Of a stretch of DNA of 18,226 bases, positions 1 to 8,232 are shown piece by piece; the stretch's first letter is position 1, and each line of letters starts with the position of its first letter. Below the pieces are notes generated by a model. It searched no databases, had not been told where the DNA came from, and was given only the letters and a program-made list of their open reading frames with translations. The translations under genes were made by a program, and so were the position numbers. This DNA comes from JBAUHN01 sp049680295 (GTDB lineage Bacteria > Pseudomonadota > Alphaproteobacteria > Rhodobacterales > Rhodobacteraceae), in NCBI GenBank assembly GCA_049680295.1, contig JBAUHN010000088.1:1-18226 (forward strand), given 5' to 3'.

Positions 1-912
1 CGCGTCATGCGCGCCGCCCAGGCGATGCTGGAAGAAACCACAGAACGCCCGATCCTGATCGGGCGTCCAGAAGTGATCGAACGCCGCATCGAAAAACTGG
101 GCCTGACACTAAAACTGGGCCAGGACGTGCATTTGGTGAACCCTGAAAATGACCCGCGCTATCGCGACTATTGGGAGACCTATCATGGCCTGATGGCGCG
201 CCGCGGGGTTTCACCTGACATCGCGCGCGCAGTCATGCGGACCAATACAACAGCGATTGGTGCCGTAATGGTACACCGCGATGAGGCCGATTGCCTGATT
301 TGCGGCACCTTTGGTGAATTTCGGTGGCATTTGAACTATGTCTCGCAGATCTTGGGCACGCCTAAACTGCGCCCACATGGCGCGATGTCGATGATGATCC
401 TGGAAGACGGACCGTTATTTATCGCAGACACCCACGTCAATTCCTTGCCCAATCCTGAACAACTGGCCGAGATTGCAATCGGCGCCGCACGCCATGTGCG
501 TCGCTTTGGGATTGAGCCAAAAATCGCCCTCTGCTCGCAATCCCAATTTGGCAATCAGGCCGAAGGCTCTGGTGCACGTCTGCGCAAAGCGATCGAGATT
601 TTGGACGCCGCACCGCGCGATTTCAGCTATGAGGGTGAAATGAATGTCGATACGGCGCTGGACCCTGACCTGCGCGACCGCCTGTTGCCAAACAATCGGA
701 TGGAGGGCGCCGCCAACACTTTGATCTTTGCCCATGCCGATGCTGCCTCAGGTGCGCGCAACATCCTGAAAATGAAAGCCGGCGGGTTAGAGGTTGGGCC
801 GTTGCTGATGGGGATGGGCAATCGTGTGCATATTGTAACACCTTCGATTACGGCACGGGGATTGTTGAATATGGGCGCTGTGGGTGGAACGCCGGTCGCA
901 CAATACGGATAA
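1..912 (+). CDS. maeB: NADP-dependent malic enzyme, C-terminal part (5' truncated by window)
   Basis: This is the last 303 residues of a MaeB-type malic enzyme. The family decarboxylates malate to pyruvate with NADP+ in the cytoplasm and normally runs to about 750 residues: an N-terminal malic domain, an NAD(P)-binding domain and a C-terminal phosphotransacetylase-like domain. Only the phosphotransacetylase-like domain is present here. It is recognisable from the stretch after the PILIGRPEVI segment, the NPENDPRYRDYW block, the GAVMVHRDEADCLICG segment and the closing IVTPSITARGLLNMGAVGG. The frame is open to base 1, so the methionine at base 7 is internal and not the start. The gene ends with TAA at 910-912. 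prpE follows 130 bp later on the same strand. The gap has GC-rich complementary arms (924-932 with 964-972, one G-U pair) but no convincing terminator. Confidence 0.9.
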   Translation, partial: RVMRAAQAMLEETTERPILIGRPEVIERRIEKLGLTLKLGQDVHLVNPENDPRYRDYWETYHGLMARRGVSPDIARAVMRTNTTAIGAVMVHRDEADCLICGTFGEFRWHLNYVSQILGTPKLRPHGAMSMMILEDGPLFIADTHVNSLPNPEQLAEIAIGAARHVRRFGIEPKIALCSQSQFGNQAEGSGARLRKAIEILDAAPRDFSYEGEMNVDTALDPDLRDRLLPNNRMEGAANTLIFAHADAASGARNILKMKAGGLEVGPLLMGMGNRVHIVTPSITARGLLNMGAVGGTPVAQYG

Positions 913-1042
913 TTTCAGTCCAAAACCCTGTCCCTTAACCGCGATCTGGAAGGGGGCCTAAACGACGGGGTTAAACAGACCCTTGCACAATTGTTTCAGG
1001 CCCGGCAAAGATATGTCAGACATTTAATGTAAAGGGTCCGTT

Positions 1043-2932
1043 ATGTCTTACAGAGAAATCTATTTGGCGGCTCAGGCTGACCCAAATGCCTTTTGGATGA
1101 AGGCCGCGCGCGCGATTGACTGGGACCGTGCGCCCACCAAAGCATTGTCTGAGAACGGTGACACTTACGCCTGGTTTGCGGATGCAATGGTCAACAGCTG
1201 CTATAACGCGGTGGACCGGCACGTGATCGCAGGCCAAGGCGATCAAACCGCAATTATCCATGACAGCCCCATCACCGGCACAAAATCCAAAATCACCTAC
1301 GCCGAATTGCAGGCGCGTGTCGCATCCCTGGCTGGCGCATTGAAAGCCAAGGGCGTGACCAAAGGCGATCGCGTCATCATCTATATGCCCATGGTGCCCG
1401 AAGCGCTGGAAGCAATGCTAGCCTGCGCACGTCTTGGCGCCATACACTCGGTTGTGTTTGGTGGTTTTGCCGCAAATGAGCTTGCAGTTCGCATCGATGA
1501 CTGCACCCCAAAGGCGATCATTGCCGCATCTTGCGGATTAGAACCCGGTCGCATCATCAACTACAAACCCTTGTTGGATGGTGCCATTGAACAAGCCAGC
1601 CACAAACCCGAATTTTGCCTGATTTTGCAACGCGAACAAATGCTTGCCGACTTAATCCCGGGCCGCGATTTGGACTGGCACGCGGCGCAGAAAGACGCTC
1701 AGCCCGCAGATTGTGTCCCGGTTGAGGGCGACCACCCTGCCTATATCCTTTACACGTCCGGAACGACCGGCGCTCCAAAGGGCGTCGTGCGATCAACTGC
1801 CGGTCACTTGGTTGCGCTGAATTGGACGATGAAAAACATCTACAATGTTGATCCCGGAGATGTTTTCTGGGCCGCGTCAGATGTGGGTTGGGTCGTTGGC
1901 CATTCCTACATTTGCTATGGGCCTCTGATCCACGGCAACACTACGATTGTGTTTGAGGGCAAGCCCGTCGGCACGCCCGATGCAGGGACATTCTGGCGGG
2001 TCATTTCTGAACACAATGTCCGCAGTTTCTTTACTGCGCCGACCGCAATCCGTGCCGTAAAACGCGAAGACCCCAAAGGCACAGAAAAGGCAAAACATGA
2101 CCTAAGCTGCCTGCGTGCATTGTTTCTGGCCGGCGAACGTGCCGATCCCGATACCATCGAATGGGCGCAGGATTTGCTAAAGGTTCCGGTGATCGACCAC
2201 TGGTGGCAGACCGAAACCGGATTTGCGATTGCGGCCAATCCAATGGGGCTGGACCCGCTGCCTGTAAAAATCGGCAGCCCATCAGTGGCCATGCCCGGAT
2301 ATGACGTGCAAATACTGGACGAGGCCGGACATCGCGTAGCCGCCAATACCCTTGGGGCGATTGCCATCAAACTGCCCCTACCCCCCGGAACCTTGCCGAC
2401 CTTATGGAATGCCGAAGACAGGTTCCGCAAAAGCTATCTCACGGCTTTTCCGGGATATTATGAAACTGGCGACGCAGGAATGATCGACGAAGACGGATAT
2501 TTGTACATCATGGCGCGCACCGATGATGTGATCAATGTGGCAGGTCACCGCCTGTCGACAGGCGCGATGGAAGAGGTGCTTGCCAGTCATCCGGACGTCG
2601 CGGAATGCGCGGTTATTGGGGTGAAGGATGCCTTGAAAGGGCAGGCCCCGATGGGCTTTGTCTGCCTGACCAAGGGGGTCAATCGCCCGCATGACGAGAT
2701 CACGCGCGAATGTGTGAAACTGGTCCGCGAGAAAATTGGCCCGGTTGCAGCGTTTAAGTTGGCGCTGGTTGTCGACCGTCTTCCAAAAACACGGTCTGGC
2801 AAGATTTTGCGCGCGACCATGGTAAAGATCGCCGATTGTGAACCCTTCAAACTGCCTGCAACCATAGATGATCCAGCCATTCTGGACGAAATTAAGGTCG
2901 CACTGCAAACCATTGGCTACGCACAAGAATAG
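1043..2932 (+). CDS. prpE: Propionyl-CoA synthetase (AMP-forming)
   Basis: A 629-residue acyl-CoA synthetase of the ANL superfamily, the length expected for PrpE. It activates propionate to propionyl-CoA through a propionyl-AMP intermediate in the cytosol. The N-terminal acetyl-CoA-synthetase-type domain opens with the family-typical SYREIYLAAQ. The P-loop YTSGTTGAPKG begins near residue 237, and the WWQTETG motif and the YYETGDAG hinge region follow. The C-terminal KTRSGKILR carries the catalytic lysine K587, which in this family is the target of reversible acylation. The ATG at 1043 has AAGGG about 7 nt upstream. VGWVVGHSYICYGPL and the overall sequence resemble PrpE more than Acs, but substrate preference for propionate over acetate is inferred from family. 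The neighbouring maeB would feed the same C3/C4 metabolism. Confidence 0.9.
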   Translation: MSYREIYLAAQADPNAFWMKAARAIDWDRAPTKALSENGDTYAWFADAMVNSCYNAVDRHVIAGQGDQTAIIHDSPITGTKSKITYAELQARVASLAGALKAKGVTKGDRVIIYMPMVPEALEAMLACARLGAIHSVVFGGFAANELAVRIDDCTPKAIIAASCGLEPGRIINYKPLLDGAIEQASHKPEFCLILQREQMLADLIPGRDLDWHAAQKDAQPADCVPVEGDHPAYILYTSGTTGAPKGVVRSTAGHLVALNWTMKNIYNVDPGDVFWAASDVGWVVGHSYICYGPLIHGNTTIVFEGKPVGTPDAGTFWRVISEHNVRSFFTAPTAIRAVKREDPKGTEKAKHDLSCLRALFLAGERADPDTIEWAQDLLKVPVIDHWWQTETGFAIAANPMGLDPLPVKIGSPSVAMPGYDVQILDEAGHRVAANTLGAIAIKLPLPPGTLPTLWNAEDRFRKSYLTAFPGYYETGDAGMIDEDGYLYIMARTDDVINVAGHRLSTGAMEEVLASHPDVAECAVIGVKDALKGQAPMGFVCLTKGVNRPHDEITRECVKLVREKIGPVAAFKLALVVDRLPKTRSGKILRATMVKIADCEPFKLPATIDDPAILDEIKVALQTIGYAQE

Positions 2933-2938
2933 CGCCGA

Positions 2939-2984
2939 CATGCGAGCCCTCTTTGCGAAACGAATGTGGCAAAGAGGGCGCATG
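2939..2984 (+). terminator. Strong hairpin immediately 3' of prpE
   Basis: GCCCTCTTTGC (2946-2956) pairs perfectly with GCAAAGAGGGC (2969-2979) across a 12-nt loop. The stem extends by CATGC/GCATG (2939-2943 with 2980-2984) past a 2-nt bulge. It starts 7 nt after the prpE stop, so it probably protects or ends the prpE mRNA. No U-run follows, so classical intrinsic termination is not assured. Confidence 0.55.
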
Positions 2985-3017
2985 ACAATGTAACGCCACA
3001 CGGGGACCTCGCGAAAA

Positions 3018-3093
3018 AGTTCCTTTGGTTCGATTGATTGAAACCAGACCTGCGCCTAGGCTTTCGACAATCCGATTTGTAACCAAAGGAATT
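3018..3093 (+). promoter_or_regulatory. Inverted repeat in the leader that can mask the first Shine-Dalgarno site of the SCO operon
   Basis: TTCCTTTGGTT (3020-3030) is the exact reverse complement of AACCAAAGGAA (3081-3091). Pairing can extend by a G-U and an A-U pair to 3018/3093. The 3' arm contains AAAGGA (3085-3090), the Shine-Dalgarno site of the ATG at 3098. Within the loop, 3031-3036 can pair with 3068-3074 with one bulged base, lengthening the helix. If transcription starts upstream of about 3018, the structure would hide the ribosome-binding site, as in a riboswitch, thermosensor or protein-controlled leader. The transcription start is unknown. Confidence 0.45.
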
Positions 3094-3097
3094 GTTC

Positions 3098-3544
3098 ATG
3101 CGACTGCTTACTTCCTTGATTTTCTGCTTGGCCGCTCTGCCCGCCACCGCGTCCGAAGGCAAGCGCGTTCAAATCACCGGCGAGATTATTGATACATGGT
3201 GTTACTATTCCGGCGTGATGGGCGGGCCTGACGCGGTGGTTGGGTCAGGCCATCACACCTGCGCACTTTGGTGCAGCGCGGGCGGTATCCCTGTGGGCCT
3301 ATTGGCGGAAGATGGCACCGTCTACATGGTCTTGAAAATCGCAAACGACGACGCATCCGCCAGTGGCGATACTCAGCTGTCGCTTGCTGCCCACACGGTT
3401 ACCGCCGATGGCATACTGTATGAACGGGACGGTCAAAACTACATTGTCGTCAGCGAAGTCGTATCGGACATGGATATCGTCAATCGCACACACGAAGATT
3501 ATGGCACCGTGCCTTCGTTTTCATTCCCGGAGCCTAAGAAATGA
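3098..3544 (+). CDS. Secreted Cys/His-containing protein, first gene of SCO operon
   Basis: This 148-residue protein has no function I can name. It has a Sec signal peptide: MRLL, a hydrophobic stretch to about residue 15, then a cleavage site around ATAS. The mature part is about 130 residues. Notable residues are D32-T-W-C35, then H52-H53-T-C55 and C59, which make a plausible metal, haem or disulfide site. After that come GGIPVGLL, a TVYMVLKI strand, TADGILY and NYIVVSEV; the strand-rich pattern suggests a small beta-barrel, possibly OB-like (inference). I chose the ATG at 3098 over a TTG two codons upstream because AAAGGA sits 7 nt before it. It overlaps the next gene by ATGA, so translation is probably coupled. 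That neighbour looks like a diverged copy, and a SCO1-type copper chaperone follows, so a role in periplasmic copper handling or cytochrome oxidase assembly is suggested by context only. Confidence 0.8.
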   Translation: MRLLTSLIFCLAALPATASEGKRVQITGEIIDTWCYYSGVMGGPDAVVGSGHHTCALWCSAGGIPVGLLAEDGTVYMVLKIANDDASASGDTQLSLAAHTVTADGILYERDGQNYIVVSEVVSDMDIVNRTHEDYGTVPSFSFPEPKK

Positions 3545-4101
3545 AAAAGCTTGTGTTTCTCATGATGACCCTGTCGTCAGCCGCTTTGGCGCAGGATTTC
3601 TCAACAGGGTCAACGGCCAAAAGCTGGAACCTGTACGGTGAAATCCCCGCAACTTTCGAGGCCCGTGTCGTCGATGTATTGTGCGAATTGACCGGCGATT
3701 GCCCGGACGATTGCGGCGCTGGTACGCGGCAAATCGGGCTGGTCCGGACAGCGGATGGTGTTTTGGTTCTGGCGATGAAAAACAGCCAGGCGGCATTTAC
3801 CGGGGCCGCGGCGGATTTGGCACCCTATTGCAATCAAACCGTGCGAGTTGACGGATTGCTGCTAGAGGATGAAGATGTCGGTGCAAAAAACGTCTATTTG
3901 GTGCAAAAAATCAAGTCTGAGGGTGAAGACTGGGTAAAAGCCAATCAATTTACCAAGATTTGGGCAAGAAACCACCCCGAGGCCAAAGGCAAAGGTCCGT
4001 GGTTTCGCCGCGACCCGCGCATCAAGGAAATAATCGGTCGCGAAGGGTATCTTGGCCTTGGTCTGGACGAAGATGCAAAATATGCCGAGGAAAATTTCTG
4101 A
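3541..4101 (+). CDS. Secreted Cys-rich protein, paralogue-like second gene of SCO operon
   Basis: A 186-residue protein of unknown function with a clear signal peptide (MKKLVFLMMTLSSAALA, cleavage likely before QD). The mature core repeats the layout of the preceding gene product: a V-D-x-x-C motif with C48, then C54 and C58 in place of that protein's C55 and C59, QIGLV, an LVLAMKN strand, VRVDGLLL and NVYLVQKI. C97 is extra. The 12-residue insert with the double histidine is missing here. A charged C-terminal extension follows, with WFRRDPRIKEIIG and acidic ending YAEENF, which the first protein lacks. The start overlaps the upstream stop by 4 bp and the stop overlaps the next start by 1 bp (TGATG), so all three proteins are probably made together. 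Function is inferred only from the SCO1 neighbour. Confidence 0.8.
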   Translation: MKKLVFLMMTLSSAALAQDFSTGSTAKSWNLYGEIPATFEARVVDVLCELTGDCPDDCGAGTRQIGLVRTADGVLVLAMKNSQAAFTGAAADLAPYCNQTVRVDGLLLEDEDVGAKNVYLVQKIKSEGEDWVKANQFTKIWARNHPEAKGKGPWFRRDPRIKEIIGREGYLGLGLDEDAKYAEENF

Positions 4102-4664
4102 TGCTTAAACAATGGATTGCGAGGCTTTCTTGCATCATTGGGACGTCTTTGTCGGCTGAAAGCCCGTTGCCGTTTGACGTTGGCGGCGATTTTCGCCTGG
4201 TGGATCACAAAGGCGCAGTCCGAACGCAGGCAGATCCCGATGGGCAACCACAGCTATTGTTTTTCGGCTACGCAAATTGCCCCGGTATCTGCACCGCTGC
4301 GATGCCAATGATGGCGGACATCACGGACGATATTTCTGACCGGGGTGTCAAACTACGCCCGGTGATGATCACGATTGATCCGGCACGCGACACAGTTGAC
4401 AATATGGGTGAACCGCTTGCCCAAATCCACGATGACTTTGTCGGATTGACGGGATCAGACGGCGCATTGTCCCAGGCCTATGACGCGTTTTCGGTTGAAC
4501 ATGAACTGGCCTACGAAGACCCTGAATATGGACCAGTTTACGCGCACGGCAGCCTGATTTATTTACTGAACGGTGCCGGCGATGTGCTGACGATCATTCC
4601 GCCGGTGTTGGACGCGCAATCGGCGTCCAACATCGTCTGGACCTATGTCAAACCCTCAACCTGA
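4101..4664 (+). CDS. SCO1/SenC family copper chaperone
   Basis: A 187-residue thioredoxin-fold protein of the SCO1/SenC/PrrC family, which delivers copper to the CuA site of cytochrome c oxidase or acts as a periplasmic thiol-disulfide factor. The copper-binding CPGIC motif gives C60 and C64, inside the family-typical FFGYANCPGICTAAMP. The third ligand is H149 in YAHGSLIYLL. ITIDPARDT is also characteristic. The N-terminus MLKQWIARLSCIIGTSLSAES is a signal peptide or membrane anchor. The ATG at 4101 is embedded in TGATG with the previous stop, so I prefer it to an in-frame start further upstream inside that gene. It is the last gene of the operon and overlaps the convergent minus-strand gene by 9 bp, with no terminator visible between them. 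Confidence 0.9.
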   Translation: MLKQWIARLSCIIGTSLSAESPLPFDVGGDFRLVDHKGAVRTQADPDGQPQLLFFGYANCPGICTAAMPMMADITDDISDRGVKLRPVMITIDPARDTVDNMGEPLAQIHDDFVGLTGSDGALSQAYDAFSVEHELAYEDPEYGPVYAHGSLIYLLNGAGDVLTIIPPVLDAQSASNIVWTYVKPST

Positions 4665-5699
4665 GGGGGTCAATTCGCCGACACTGCGCAGATAGTCGTC
4701 TGAATAATCCACCTCGATCTCGATCCAAACCGGCAAATGATCCGACATCTCATGCGTGCGCCATGACGGATATTCGCTGGGCCAATCGGCATAAGCGACG
4801 CCCGTGTTTGGCGGTTGCCGGATTTCTTTTGCCACCTGTTCATAATCTGACGCCTCGGTCTGGGTGAAAACCGCGTCCTGCCAACGGATCACACCGCTGG
4901 CCAGTTTGTGCGTCTCGTCCTGGGGTCCGGTAAAGGCGATCTGATCATAATGCTTGGTTCCCGTCAGCGTCGTCGGCCCCATATCGGGCACAATAAATCC
5001 GTTTTCTGTCAATGCCTTAAAACCTGCATCATCGCGCGTCTCGATGTTCATGTCCCCCAGAAAGACGTGGACCTCATCAGCGTCTTTGGCGCGTTTTTTT
5101 AGAATTTTCGCAACAGCGCGTATCTCGTCTTCACGCATGGGGCGGTTGTCGACTTCGGTAAATACAATATGCGTCGAACAAAGGGTAAATTTGAACCACC
5201 CGGCCTGAAAACTGGCGAAAAAGGGGGTGCGTCCGATTTGCTCATCTCCTGGCAGGGTTCCACGCTCCATCACCAGTTCGCCGATCAGATTGCGGAACCG
5301 CACTTTGTTTTTGTTATACAGAAATGCCATACGTTCGTGATTGCCGCGACCACCGCCAGTGGAGTCATTGACGAAATAGTCCCAATTTGGCCCTAAAAGC
5401 CGCTGCAACCTTTCCATCGCGTCCAGATCTTTGACTTCCTGCACGGCGCAGATGTCAAAATGGTCAATAATTTCGGCAATGTAGTGAAAGCTTTCGGGCA
5501 GGCGTTTGCGACCGCCGTCAAAGTGGCGAATGTTCCATGACCCGATGATCAGAGAATTAGGCCGCCGAACGCTGGTGATTTGCGTCTCTAACATCCCGCG
5601 CAACCGCAAAAGCCGGTCTGAAACCCACCCCGCCTGCCCCGGCGCAGTTCGTCCCCGTGGATAGATGTGTTCATTTTTTAGCTGTTGGTAAAATGCCAT
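4656..5699 (-). CDS. Endonuclease/exonuclease/phosphatase family protein
   Basis: A 347-residue EEP-fold (DNase I-like) metal-dependent phosphoesterase. The full set of catalytic blocks is visible: SWNIR with N56, QEV with E88, STHIVF with H177, GDMN with D216 and N218, YDQI with D252, and SDHLPVW with D320/H321. The enzyme should therefore be active on a phosphodiester or phosphomonoester, but the substrate (nucleic acid, phospholipid or other) cannot be read from the sequence. There is no signal peptide, so it is probably cytoplasmic. The first 50 residues precede the domain and hold no motif I know. The ATG has AGGGA about 9 nt upstream. It is a lone gene with its own 286-bp upstream region and convergent with the SCO operon. 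Confidence 0.85.
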   Translation of the reverse strand: MAFYQQLKNEHIYPRGRTAPGQAGWVSDRLLRLRGMLETQITSVRRPNSLIIGSWNIRHFDGGRKRLPESFHYIAEIIDHFDICAVQEVKDLDAMERLQRLLGPNWDYFVNDSTGGGRGNHERMAFLYNKNKVRFRNLIGELVMERGTLPGDEQIGRTPFFASFQAGWFKFTLCSTHIVFTEVDNRPMREDEIRAVAKILKKRAKDADEVHVFLGDMNIETRDDAGFKALTENGFIVPDMGPTTLTGTKHYDQIAFTGPQDETHKLASGVIRWQDAVFTQTEASDYEQVAKEIRQPPNTGVAYADWPSEYPSWRTHEMSDHLPVWIEIEVDYSDDYLRSVGELTPSG

Positions 5700-5954
5700 T
5701 TTGCTACATCCCTAAATTGAAATACTGAATCCAAGAACAATACTACCATTGCGCGAATTTTTCATCTAAATTCAAAGAGTTACCAAATATGGCAAACGAT
5801 TCCGCTTGAGCGGTTTGTTTGAGCGCTTGTCTTTTAGCGATCTTTTTGGCAAGATTATCCACAGAAATGCGCTGCTTGTTATTGCTTTTATGTGCTAGTC
5901 AAGAGTTATACATTTCTACCCACAGGACATGAAATCGCCGCAAGGCGTGGTGGG

Positions 5955-5985
5955 AAAAACCGACTTCGCCCTGTCGTATTTCGGT
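5955..5985 (-). terminator. Possible intrinsic terminator of nadK
   Basis: On the minus strand, directly after the nadK stop, ACCGA can pair with TCGGT (5981-5985 with 5959-5963), or CGAC with GTCG inside it (5973-5976 with 5961-5964). A run of five U residues follows (5955-5959 on the + strand reads AAAAA). Stems are short, so this is a weak call. The rest of 5700-5954 is AT-rich and should carry the promoter of the EEP gene. It contains two TTGAGCG copies 13 bp apart (5806 and 5819) but no promoter I can defend. Confidence 0.4.
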
Positions 5986-6747
5986 CTATGTGAATTGCTC
6001 GTTTATCAAACGCTCTTCCAAGCCATGACCCGGATCGAATAAAATCCGATGAACAATCGAAGCGTCCGAGCGGATTTTGACGCGTACGACATCGCGGTAT
6101 GACTGACCATCGGCATCTGCCATCACGGGTCGCTTTTCCGGCTCCAAAACATCAAACTGAACTTCGGCACGTTTGGGCAGCAAGGCGCCGCGCCAGCGCC
6201 GGGGACGAAAAGCAGACATTGCTGTCAGCGCCAAAACATCTGACCCAATTGGCAAAATCGGTCCATGTGCGGAATAATTATAGGCGGTCGAGCCAGCAGG
6301 CGTCGCCACAAGCGCCCCATCACAGACCAATTCGGGCATGCGCATGCGACCATCGACCGAAATCTGCAATTTGGCCGCCTGAGGGCCGGCACGCAACAAG
6401 GAGACTTCGTTGATTGCCAAGGCGTGATGCTCAGTTCCGTCTGCTTTCTTGGCGATCATGATCAACGGGTTGATTTCCGCCTCTTCCGCATTCGACAACC
6501 GATCGCAAAGGTCTAGGTCACTGTATTCATTCATCAAAAACCCGATTGTTCCTCGGTTCATTCCATAGACGGGGGCCGACAACTCCTGCGTTGCATGCAG
6601 GGTTTGCAGCATAAAGCCGTCACCACCCAGCGCGACAATCACGTCCGCCTTATCCAAGGATACGTCACCGTAACTTTTAGTCAGCGTGGTCCAGGCAGAC
6701 TGCGCAACTGGGGCATCGCTGGCAGCAAAGGCAATTTTCAATGGCAT
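5986..6747 (-). CDS. nadK: NAD kinase
   Basis: A 253-residue ATP-NAD kinase that makes NADP+ from NAD+ in the cytosol. Diagnostic motifs are GGDG at 41-44 with the catalytic aspartate D43, NRGTIGFLMNEY from residue 64, the NE pair at 113-114, and the glycine-rich TPAGSTAYNYSAHGPI from residue 149. I placed the start at the methionine of MPLKIAF, codon 17 of the longer open frame, because the first beta strand of the family begins there; the upstream 16 codons look like leader sequence. The Shine-Dalgarno site is weak (GGAAA about 12 nt upstream). It is divergent from glyA across 175 bp. Length is slightly short of the enterobacterial enzyme, typical for alphaproteobacteria as I recall. Confidence 0.9.
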   Translation of the reverse strand: MPLKIAFAASDAPVAQSAWTTLTKSYGDVSLDKADVIVALGGDGFMLQTLHATQELSAPVYGMNRGTIGFLMNEYSDLDLCDRLSNAEEAEINPLIMIAKKADGTEHHALAINEVSLLRAGPQAAKLQISVDGRMRMPELVCDGALVATPAGSTAYNYSAHGPILPIGSDVLALTAMSAFRPRRWRGALLPKRAEVQFDVLEPEKRPVMADADGQSYRDVVRVKIRSDASIVHRILFDPGHGLEERLINEQFT

Positions 6748-6922
6748 TGGTGATATGTGTTTCCGATTGAAGTAAACATGCGCCGAAAGAACCACATAAT
6801 TTACCCAACCGCCAGTATTGCCGCAGTTTAACGGTCAACCGTCGCATTCCCGACTTTCATGGACCTCTGGTTTCCGATACGAAACTTACGAATCCAAGAT
6901 GATTGTAACAGGAGCTTGCCCA

Positions 6923-8218
6923 ATGAACGCCCCGCATCTCGTACCCGGTTTTTTTACCGAGACACTTGCCAAAAACGACCCCGAAATATTTGCGTCGATC
7001 ACCGCCGAGCTAGGGCGCCAACGCGATGAGATCGAATTGATCGCGTCCGAAAACATCGTGTCAAATGCCGTATTGGAAGCCCAAGGCAGCATCATGACCA
7101 ACAAATATGCCGAAGGTTACCCCGGTCGCCGCTATTATGGTGGGTGCCAATACGTTGATATTGCAGAGAACCTAGCGATTGAACGGGCCTGCAAGCTGTT
7201 TGACTGCGCATTTGCAAACGTCCAGCCGAATTCTGGCTCGCAGGCCAATCAAGGTGTTTTTCAAGCGCTTTTGCAACCGGGTGACACGATTTTGGGCATG
7301 TCGTTGGATGCAGGCGGCCACCTGACCCATGGCGCCAAGCCGAACCAATCGGGCAAGTGGTTTAATGCGATACAATATGGTGTGCGCAAACAAGACAACC
7401 TGCTGGATTACGATCAGGTCGAAGCTTTGGCGAAAGAGCATCAGCCGAAAATGATTATTGCTGGCGGGTCTGCCATTCCGCGTCAGATTGACTTTAAGCG
7501 CATGCGCGAGATTGCCGATATGGTCGGCGCCTACCTGCACGTCGATATGGCGCATTTTGCAGGTCTGGTTGCTGCGGGCGAACATCCATCGCCGTTTCCA
7601 CACGCCCATGTGGCCACAACCACAACCCATAAGACCCTGCGTGGGCCGCGTGGTGGCATGATCTTGACCAATGACGAGGCGCTGGCCAAGAAATTCAACT
7701 CTGCCATCTTCCCCGGCATTCAGGGTGGTCCTTTGATGCATGTCATCGCCGCCAAGGCCGTGGCCTTTGGCGAGGCGCTGCAACCGTCTTTCAAAACCTA
7801 TATCAAACAGGTCATCGTCAATGCGCAGGCGCTGTCTGATCAGCTGATCAAAGGCGGGCTTGACACGGTCACACATGGCACCGACACCCATGTTTTGCTG
7901 GTTGATCTGCGCCCAAAAGGCGTCAAAGGCAACGACACCGAAAAAGCATTGGGTCGCGCCCACATCACCTGCAACAAGAACGGCGTGCCATTTGATCCAG
8001 AAAAGCCAACAGTGACATCGGGTATCCGTCTTGGATCACCTGCGGGTACGACACGCGGGTTCGGCGAGGCTGAATTCCGCCAGATTGCGGATTGGATCAT
8101 CGAGGTTGTCGATGGGTTGGCTGCCAATGGTGCGGATGGAAATGCGGCTGTCGAGGACAAAGTGAAAGCAGAAGTTGAGGCGATGTGCGCGCGCTTCCCG
8201 ATGTACTCAAACCTCTGA
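6923..8218 (+). CDS. glyA: Serine hydroxymethyltransferase
   Basis: A 431-residue PLP enzyme that interconverts serine and glycine with tetrahydrofolate, supplying one-carbon units. Visible signatures are ELIASENIVS near the N-terminus, NKYAEGYPGRRYYGGC, QPNSGSQANQGV, VDMAHFAGLVAAGEHPSPFPHA, and TTTTHKTLRGPRGG with the PLP-binding lysine K237. GIRLGSPAGTTRGFGEAEF is in the C-terminal domain. I chose ATG 6923 (MNAPHLVPG) over an open frame starting 35 codons earlier because AGGAG lies 8 nt upstream (6910-6914) and the family begins here. The 175-bp leader shared with nadK contains the small palindrome ACGGT-CA-ACCGT (6831-6842). I found no glycine or SAM-type riboswitch in it. Confidence 0.95.
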   Translation: MNAPHLVPGFFTETLAKNDPEIFASITAELGRQRDEIELIASENIVSNAVLEAQGSIMTNKYAEGYPGRRYYGGCQYVDIAENLAIERACKLFDCAFANVQPNSGSQANQGVFQALLQPGDTILGMSLDAGGHLTHGAKPNQSGKWFNAIQYGVRKQDNLLDYDQVEALAKEHQPKMIIAGGSAIPRQIDFKRMREIADMVGAYLHVDMAHFAGLVAAGEHPSPFPHAHVATTTTHKTLRGPRGGMILTNDEALAKKFNSAIFPGIQGGPLMHVIAAKAVAFGEALQPSFKTYIKQVIVNAQALSDQLIKGGLDTVTHGTDTHVLLVDLRPKGVKGNDTEKALGRAHITCNKNGVPFDPEKPTVTSGIRLGSPAGTTRGFGEAEFRQIADWIIEVVDGLAANGADGNAAVEDKVKAEVEAMCARFPMYSNL

Positions 8219-8232
8219 TCTGAGGGACAAAA

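Noticed and set aside
924..972. Complementary GC-rich arms between maeB and prpE
   Set aside because: Several alternative pairings of similar weakness and no U-run; not enough to call a terminator or switch.
5855..5863. TTATCCACA, a perfect DnaA-box 9-mer, in an AT-rich gap
   Set aside because: One such match on either strand is about what chance gives in 18 kb, and no cluster of boxes surrounds it; no replication genes are nearby. I do not call an origin.
5929..6042. 38-codon + ORF (MKSPQGVVGK...) opposite the end of nadK
   Set aside because: AGG lies only 2 nt before the ATG and most of the frame is antisense to nadK coding sequence. Shadow frame most likely.
6796..6922. Possible riboswitch before glyA
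   Set aside because: No glycine, SAM/SAH or other aptamer core that I know; only a small palindrome is visible.
7172..7963. 263-codon minus ORF within glyA
   Set aside because: Opposite-strand shadow of a highly conserved glyA; no family match.
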